Shown here: positions 56,746 to 64,000 of the stretch, piece by piece
How the letters are laid out: each line of letters opens with the position of its first letter
Numbering within the stretch: the stretch's first letter is position 1
Assembly: GCA_028583415.1 (NCBI GenBank)
Contig: CM053274.1
Coordinates: 92,970,549-93,034,548, forward strand
DNA length: 64,000 nt
Direction: 5' to 3'
From: Protea cynaroides
Lineage: Eukaryota > Streptophyta > Magnoliopsida > Proteales > Proteaceae
Made by a program: the position numbers and the translations under genes
The notes under the pieces: generated by a model
Database searches by the model: none
Told to the model about the DNA's origin: nothing
Seen by the model: the letters and a program-made list of their open reading frames with translations, nothing else

Positions 56746-58073
56746 GCAGCCCCTACACAAGTCAGCTAAAAAGCCTTAGCTTCAACAAATTACCAAGCAA
56801 GTACCACAAACATTTTTCTTACGCCCAGGCATGCTCTCAAGTAAATAAGGCAAGCCTAGAAGACTTCCTGTACCACATGTGAATATGTTTATCTGGATCA
56901 GATAACCAATAGGTTAAAATTCTCGAAGATATGTATATGCAAACTCCATCAAACCTCTTTGGGTTTGATGTAAATTGGACAAAGTGCCTCACTAGCAAAA
57001 ATAGGCAATATCCAATGTGGGAACACAGTCAATTCATCCAAAATTGGATTACCACGCCTAATGGTCACCCCAAGGTTCCTTTTGGGTGCAAGGGAAATTA
57101 AAGGGAAAAAAAGTGAAATATTCAAAGTTTAAAGGGATACTTGTGTAATCATTACCCCACATGATTATTCCGTCGCTAATTCCAAATCATTCCAAACTTG
57201 GTTATTAATTACATTTTACCTTGCATCCAAATTCCTTTGATGTAAAAAGTAAAGTAAGAATTAATTATAAAAAGTAACATCACTAAATATGGTTAGAAAT
57301 TTAAGTAGTTTATACAATCCTTTTTGAGGTTTGAAAAATTTTCACTTCACTTGCTAGCAGAGACACTGACTTCAAGAAGTGCTTCCCCGAAAACACAATG
57401 CCTTGGGCTGGGCCTTCATGACCACTGGGCTTGAAAAGGGGTACGGCCCATTGCTAAGTGCTAAGTCTTATGAGAATATGACTACAACCTTGACTAGTCC
57501 TTACCTTACCAAAAAAAACCTTGAGTAGTCCGGTTCGAAGAGCATGTCTTCGCCGATCCGGCTGGACCATGGAAAGCTCAGCCCATTGACCAAAGCCCAA
57601 CAACCATGGAAAGCTTCTGCAGATCATGTTTATCTTTTGTATGGGCTAAATCATTAAAAGCACTCATCGACGAGCTCAGATAGTGTTTGATCGCACTCGG
57701 CTCTCCGGAATTTCAGTAATAAATTTGCTAAAAACAGAAGTAAGTTTCAAACCGTGAAAACACACAAAATCCCCAAAGTTATTAACATATACTGGTAATT
57801 AGGGCTACCAAGATGCAAAATCCGATCCTTCTATCAATATTCCAGAGGAACTAATTAATGGCGGTATGATCCTCGCTTTCGAGATGTATATGGTGAAAAA
57901 TAATCAGAAAAATCAGATCCAACCAAATCCAACAAGACTAATCAAGAACACGAATAGAAAAAACAGATAATCCATGATTTAAACATGAAAAGCAAAACCA
58001 TATCATGATAAGCTCTGTAAAAGGGATGAAAAGAAGATCAGAGACAGATATAGAGCTAAAATTCTCACTTACA
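56746..58073. other. No gene seen; probable leader intron of the DAYSLEEPER-like gene
   Basis: AT-rich, without recognised elements. It ends (minus-strand sense) at the strong donor GTAAGT at 58072-58067. Confidence 0.4.
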
Positions 58074-58295
58074 CCGAAGCTTTGAGAGAATATTCACGAA
58101 GTAGGAGACCGATCAGTAGATCGAAAGCTCAGACGCCAAGCTTCGAAGCTCTTCCGGGGCCGAGAAGAGAACTAGGGTTTTGCAGAAACGGAGACGGCGA
58201 CGGAGAGGGAGAGGTTAATGGGCTTGAGCCTAGAAACCTAATGGACCCAAAGGTATGTGGCTAATGATAGGGAAAGGGTTTAGAATAAAAAACTT
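58074..58295 (-). promoter_or_regulatory. DAYSLEEPER: Candidate 5' leader exon and promoter of the DAYSLEEPER-like gene
   Basis: On the minus strand this reads as a typical plant leader: CT-rich (CCTCTCCCTCTCCGTCGCC), then AAAACCCTAG and CTTCGGT, ending at a consensus donor GTAAGTGAG. A TATA-like TTATATATGA lies at about 58330-58320, roughly 30 bp before the inferred start. No coding gene on this strand lies between it and the acceptor at 47383, so it may be the leader exon of that gene, with an intron of about 10.7 kb. RNA evidence is needed to prove the link; it could belong to a non-coding transcript. Confidence 0.45.
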
Positions 58296-60518
58296 TTGGA
58301 TTTGGACTTGAGGTCCATCATCATATATAACCCTAATGGATCTCTACCACATGTAGCCCACCAACTCTAATTCGTCAAAAAAATAAAAAAATAAAAAAAT
58401 AAAAAAAATCTAATTCAACTCTGGGCAATTCCATGGGCCCACCACCTATTTGACTCCTCTGTTAGAAATCTTATTAAAATTTGGATTTAGTGAACTATAA
58501 CACTTCACCAGGTATGGTGATATATATAGTTTTTTTCCCATAATCGGTTTCACCTTTACTTCTGCCACGTGGCCTATCCATGTAATGCCATGTGGAAAAT
58601 AATGAACCGTATGATTTCCCTTAATTTTCAACTAAGGACTATATTAAAGAATCAAGGAATATATTTCTTTTCTTTTCCACCCTTGATAGAGATATATTAG
58701 GTAGACTGGGCCTGGTCTCATGAGGCCTCCACTCATATTGTCCAAACATGTGGGTCCCTTTTCAAGAAAACAATGAATTGGACCTTTTATTTGAATTGCA
58801 AATAATAGAGGATAGTATTAGCATAGCTCGGAAAAAAATCGTTTCTGTCATCTAATTCTTTCAGTAGTGATCTAATGATTAGAATTCATTCGGTGCATAT
58901 ACCGATGTATTGGAATACACATCAGAGGAACTCTAGCCACTGGATCACGTATGGAGCCCCCCAACAATAGGAGGCAATTTGAGTTCAGTTGGAAGATGGT
59001 TTCTCACATCGTCAATGTGGATGGAATCTCTTGTGTCAGGTTTGAGGAATCGAGAATTAGGCTTCGGGTTGGTACCGATCGTAGTAGGATTGGAATTGGT
59101 TTGATAGAGAGCTAAAGACCGATCTCGGTCCTGATTTCAATGTGATTATTAAAACCTTGCCTCTATACCACATCAATAGGGTGTGAGGAATAATTTCATC
59201 AATAGGAGAACCCATATGCTTAGAGAGGAGAGAATTTCAATGAAAGATCCACATGGTTAGAATGTGAAAGCAGATGCATCCTGCACTGCTCGTATAGGAA
59301 TTTCCCCCTATAATGTTATGAAGAATAATATGTAATTAAAGAGAGACCTTTCTATTACTATTTCCCACAACGTCTCATATAACCCGTACTTTCTCTCTCC
59401 TCTCCTGACCTTGTGGATCCCATTGAAGATATAATTATTGATACTTATTTGTACATTATGGGAGATCCCCATAATGGTGTTGTAGAAACTTTTTCCCTTA
59501 AATAAATTTCACTTTCGTTTTCTTTACCAAAGAAAAAAAATAAAAATTTTCACTTTCTTTTCTTTTTTTTTCAGAGACTATGGAGCCAATATATATCTGC
59601 AATACCCAGTACTACTCATGAGGTACCTTTATAAAAGTTTGTTCCACAAATGAATTTGGTAGTTCTTTCCAAGAAAGCATGGGAGCTTCTTCTTCCTCCC
59701 TAATCGCTTTGCGCTAGACTTATGAAGCTGAAGTATTTTCCTCATTGCGATTTCTTTTAGGCGTCTTGCCTCTCCTCACCTTCATAGTGCCGAGAACAAT
59801 TCCACATTGGAAAACATTAGAATCTTAGATAACTTCATATACAAACTTTAAATTTTAGATTGGATGCTACTCAACATGGTATCAGAATGACTTTAGATGC
59901 CTTTATATACGTAGTTGGTTTCTCTGCCAAATAGTTTTAGATTTTGGGTTAGATATTTTTATACGTGAGGTGGAAATCCATTTTTAAGGTCGTTCTATTT
60001 CATCAGAGTTGGCCAAGGAGTCGTGCACCATTACATATTTTGGTTTCAAGAACCGACTAATCTCCATCTCCTCTCACCCGGCAATTCAATCTCCCCATCT
60101 TCTTCTCTATCACTGATTGTATGGTATGATATAGCAGTGAGCCTTGTGCCTAGTTCCCAGCCTCAAATATGTATTAGAGGTTACTTATCACATTCTGGCT
60201 GGTAAAACGAGCTGCCTAATCCCCTCATTGGCTGCAAATGTTTTCAATTGTTCTATAGAAACTAATTTCTTTAGATATAGCGATTCATGATATTCACATT
60301 ACAAATTTGAAATTGGCCATGCATTCCCTTGAAGCATAACTCACTATAAGGCTTACCCAATTTACTAACTATAAATGCATTTCCTCATAAGCACGATCAA
60401 AGGATCATACTAGTGAATTCCTTCAACACAGTACTACAATGGGAAACTAATTCACAACTCTAATCCAATAATTGATTTACTTCCTTTGAGAGTCATGGCT
60501 TCTCAGATTCTAGGCCAA

Positions 60519-60519
<1 letters not shown>
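58296..60519. other. Intergenic, no gene seen
   Basis: AT-rich, with an A-run repeat (AATAAAAA units at 58377-58408). GATTATTAAAACCTTGCC near 59145 resembles an end of the short elements near 36.7 kb. No coding pattern was seen. Confidence 0.45.

Positions 60520-60602
<83 letters not shown>
60520..60602. repeat. (GA)n microsatellite, about 82 bp
   Basis: Pure GA repeat giving an artefactual Glu-Arg alternating peptide. It is in no recognised gene. Confidence 0.95.
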
Positions 60603-60610
<8 letters not shown>

Positions 60611-62103
60611 AGAGTTCGGAATCAGGAATCACCTGCATGTATATGTATTCTTCATGAGATCCATAACGGCTGATGTGATGTGGGATCCACCTCTAAAGTG
60701 TAGGACCCATTGAATATGTAAGGTAATAGCATCCCAAGAAAGATACAAGTACATGCAAGTAAACAATTCTTAGTGAGAGAAGGAGAGAAACATAAATAGA
60801 AAGGATGTAGATAACCACAAACCTGTTAACTATAATTAAGAAACTTATTACAATAAATAAGAAATTTCTTTTACTAATTAAAACTTAAATAAGGGAAGAA
60901 ACAATCAATGGTCTATATTTAATATGCCAAATCAAATGGTCTCTGTTCGGGTGCGTGGTTACTACTCTCCCCACGCAACCGGACAGAGTTCTCTTTCCCT
61001 TATATTATTTACACAAATGCAAAGTTAGCTATGCAATTCATTGAGGCGAGGACAATGATTTGGAAGTCATGGACTCCAAACTTCAAAGCCCAACAAAGGG
61101 TGGACGGATCAGCCGATCCATATACTAATGGATCGGTGCTGGTAGAATCGGATCCGGGAAGTCGATTCCATCGATTTGATTCCGATTCCTATGATTGAAC
61201 ATCCTGTAAAAATAGGGGGATGAAAATAAAAATTAATTAATTTTCAGACAGAGTGATTGGGTTGTATATTCTTGAGACTCAAAGAAAATTTGAGGTTGAC
61301 ATTTTAACTGAAGTGTAGAAGATTTAAAATCAATTGATCATGGCCTACAATTCATGAACTTTCTAGCAAATCAATTTAATCAAAACTATTTTTCTTACCC
61401 CAAAAAAAAAAAAAAAAAAAAAAAAAAATTTAATCAAAACTATTTCTAAGCTAAAAATTAAAAATATTCCACAGTCGAGCATCATAAAATGTAAAGATCA
61501 AGTTAAACTTCATCAGATCATCCTCATTATTGGTTCATGCATTCTCTTTTCTGAGGCCCATATTCTTAAATTGTAGCTACCCATTATAGCTAAACATATT
61601 TTCTAATATATCATGCTTGAGGAAAAGTCCAGCACTTGCTCAATTGGATGAACTTTAATTTTGAAGAGAAAACCAAAAGCCCTTGGCATGGTTTCAATGC
61701 TTAAGAAATAGAAGGGAGAGGTCACACCAATTAGGGTTTGGGAAAAGGTTTCGTGGTTTCGTCAATAGGGTCATACAAGGTCAAATAGAAAAGAGAATGT
61801 TAGTGTGGGGCTTGTATGGTTAGGATGTGAGAGAAAATGGAAAAAAATCATCACATTCACATTGACGGTGTGGGGATCTCTTTTTCAAAAATGAAAATAG
61901 AAACAAATGGTTTTAATTAGGGTAAATGTTTTCTGTCCTATAGCTTGTATCCAGTGCCGACACATGACCCAATGAGAAGACATGCACAAACGTCTAAGAG
62001 GGTGGATAGGAGAATAATTTCATAACCCACGGGAGAGGGCATAGAAGAACACAGTCGGATAGAAATTTTTTTTCCCTTTTAATTAATAACACCATCACAA
62101 ATC
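60603..62103. other. Intergenic, no gene seen
   Basis: AT-rich with a poly-A stretch at 61401-61428. A short direct duplication (TTAATCAAAACTATTT-C) flanks that A-run at about 61377 and 61430, suggesting the target duplication of a small poly-A-tailed retroposed insert. Confidence 0.4.
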
Positions 62104-62235
62104 CTAAGAAGATAGCTCAGTTGACAAGGAGTCTATGCCTTAAGAAGCAGAAGGTTCTAAGTTTGACTCCTTTTACTATCTTAGGACCACTCATACGGGG
62201 ACGGGGTATTAGTACTTTTTCTTTTCTGTTTTGAT
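62104..62235 (+). mobile_element. tRNA-derived SINE candidate
   Basis: AGATAGCTCAGTTGACAAGGAG matches an RNA polymerase III A box in a tRNA-like context. GGTTCTAAGTTTGACTCC about 30 bp later is a B-box-like block. A body of about 60 bp then ends in a T-rich tail. It is not a functional tRNA, because the acceptor and anticodon arms do not pair. Confidence 0.55.
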
Positions 62236-63600
62236 TACAAGTGGATTGATTCTCATTCAATCTCAGAATGATTCAGTCTATACTATTATGGAATTAATAT
62301 GGACCCATAGGACTAGTTAAACAGTAAAAAAAAAAAAAAACTTGAACTGAATAGCCTTTCCATACACACGCTTAAAAAACCAAGAAACACATCCAAAGTA
62401 TTATTTTGAGTGACTTTTCTAATGGTGAATGTTGTAGAAGGAGAAAACTGGAATTCTGCTGTGTTTTTTTTTTTTTTTTTTGGGGTGGGGTACCAGTAGG
62501 TCAGTTGTTATAGGTACTTAGAGAAGCACGGTTGTATAAATTATCCACCAGTTTGATACATAAGAAGCCAAAATGAAGTGGACTTTGCCAAAACTAGCTA
62601 AGCCTTTACCAAAACTAGCTAGTAACATTAGGGATCTATAGGGTCCCATCCTTAATTCAAAGGACATGTAACCTATCTGTATCACATGTAAGTATGGGTA
62701 GCAGCACATTGGTTGGTAGAAGTGTCTTTCAGTCAACCCCTTCAAAAAATTTCAACCACTAAAATATATCATACACACTTAAAAACTACAGCCACTAAAG
62801 GAAGCTAGCTCCAGCTGTGGCAACAAAAAAAAAAAAAAAAAAATAGTGCATGATAGAAAGGCAAGGAGATGATTGAAGGGTTTTTTTATGATAAATCCAA
62901 AGAAGTGGGTAGCTAGAGTTTTGCATGTATATGTCTATTTTAGCCACAAAGTTCTGCAAAAGCCCTGTGGCCTGTTAGACAATGCTAAGAAAGCTTATCT
63001 GTATGGATTTTTAATTCCAATTATGGATCCATTAGCCCAAGGAGATGGGCTTTATTTTTTATATTTGTATGTTTCTTTTTTCTTCCATAAGTGCTTTTCT
63101 GGGGTTTATGGAACAGTATTATCTCTGATGATGAGCTGCTAAATTTGTAGATGTTGACTTTTATCTCATAATGTGGCTTCAAGCATCCCTATCTCTCATT
63201 CTCTGTACTGTTACCTTATACAATTTTTTAAGGCTAAGATGCTTAAGAATAATGGAGGAAACCATAAAAATACAGTAGATCATGTGGGAAGGAATTAAAC
63301 AACACTAATTGCATTGACATTGACCCATCTCTTATGGGTATGGGTAGATCTCAAATTCTTCTACTCTATCATGGGCTAGAATTAATTTTATTAATTAACT
63401 TTTTTTGTTTTTTTTTGTTTTTTTTTGTTTTACTTTCAATCATTGATCATAACCTGTAAAAAATCTTGGTCCAAAAAGAATTTGTTATTGAATGTGTCTA
63501 TTGTTATTCTTTTCAACTTCAGTGAAAATCCATATATGAGATACAGCTAGGATTAAAGGAAGTTTCAGATTTCACCTTGGCTAACTCCAATTACTTTAAG
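62236..63600. other. Intergenic, no gene seen
   Basis: AT-rich with homopolymer runs (62325-62340, 62466-62481, 62826-62842) and a (TTTTTTTG)n tract at 63401-63431. A small duplication, CCAAAACTAGCTA, occurs at about 62588 and 62609. No coding pattern. Confidence 0.45.
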
Positions 63601-64000
63601 TGTTAGGGATGAACGCGTAACCACGAGAAAGAAACGAAGCTCAAGCAAACACAACACAGGATTTGCTGTGGTTCAGCACTCAATCCGGAATGCCTACCTC
63701 CACCACAGAGAAACAGAGATTCTTTATTGCCAAGAAAACTCTCTACAATTCTCTCCACCTGACACAATATCCTCCTTTGCTCAGACCTTACCTAGATTTT
63801 CCCACACAGAGACAATATATAGGGAACCCTAGAAACCCTAATCCCACCACAATTATAAGTTTATCCCCATACATGTAATAGACTCATACCCTAATACAAA
63901 TACTACCCCTTATAATTACGTGGATCCCACACAAAAGATACTCGCTTCTTCCCGGATCGCACTTGTTCACAACTTGAACTTTTGCATCTTCGTCTTCCAT
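63601..64000. mobile_element. Probable LTR, cut by the window edge
   Basis: It starts abruptly with TGTTAGGGATGAACGCG and continues through TGTGGTTCAGCACTCAATCC, CTACCTCCACCACAGAGAAA and an oligo-dA/C-rich body with AACCCTAGAAACCCTAATCC. The style is that of plant Copia LTRs read antisense. The second LTR and any target duplication would be outside the window, so the call is inference. Confidence 0.45.

Noticed and set aside
60486..60713. Glu-Arg alternating 75 aa frame
   Set aside because: Translation of the (GA)n microsatellite.
62104..62180. Possible functional tRNA gene
   Set aside because: A- and B-box-like sequences are present, but acceptor, D and T stems do not form a cloverleaf; a SINE head explains it better.

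Overview
This is a plant nuclear window, almost certainly from a dicot. It is AT-rich, with long introns bounded by GT-AG sites, plant-type gene families and dense, mostly decayed transposable elements. There are no bacterial operons, ribosome binding sites, CRISPR arrays, rRNA genes or canonical tRNA genes. Species cannot be named from sequence alone.

Three host genes are supported. (1) 7173-24997, minus strand: a six-exon gene for CCR4-NOT complex subunit 10 (852 aa by my splicing). Its introns 1, 2 and 5 are 4.7, 7.0 and 3.3 kb; introns 1 and 2 are loaded with insertions. (2) 40922-43739, plus strand: a glycoside hydrolase family 36 gene of the RFS6/DIN10 (SIP, alkaline alpha-galactosidase-like) group. 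Its 754 aa core can be extended by an upstream, phase-compatible exon that may encode a transit peptide. (3) 45357-47369, minus strand: an intact DAYSLEEPER-like domesticated hAT transposase (670 aa). Its coding exon starts just after a splice acceptor, and a candidate 5' leader exon lies near 58.1-58.3 kb, which would imply a leader intron of about 10.7 kb.

Layout: 0-7 kb is intergenic with a foldback element, a Mutator-type MITE, a LINE tail and a 1.4 kb terminal-inverted-repeat element. 7-25 kb is the CNOT10 gene, with Ty3 and LINE remnants in intron 2, and in intron 1 an inverted-repeat element holding a nested hAT MITE plus an unidentified broken gene fragment. 25-40 kb is intergenic: two GGT-repeat-bearing inverted-repeat elements, a Pack-MULE-like element carrying an ABC-transporter exon, and several MITEs. 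40-47 kb holds the two plus/minus genes. 48-57 kb holds three LTR-retrotransposon structures: a coding-free element interrupted by a 2.57 kb LTR-like insert, an LTR relic of the family also found in CNOT10 intron 2, and a gag-only element with a perfect 5 bp target duplication. 58-64 kb is intergenic with microsatellites, a tRNA-derived SINE candidate and an LTR cut by the window edge.

The host genes act in separate processes (mRNA deadenylation, galactoside metabolism, transposase-derived regulation); nothing suggests that they form a cluster. The unusual content is the transposable-element biology, where several insertions can be dated relative to each other by nesting and by target-site duplications read directly from the sequence.
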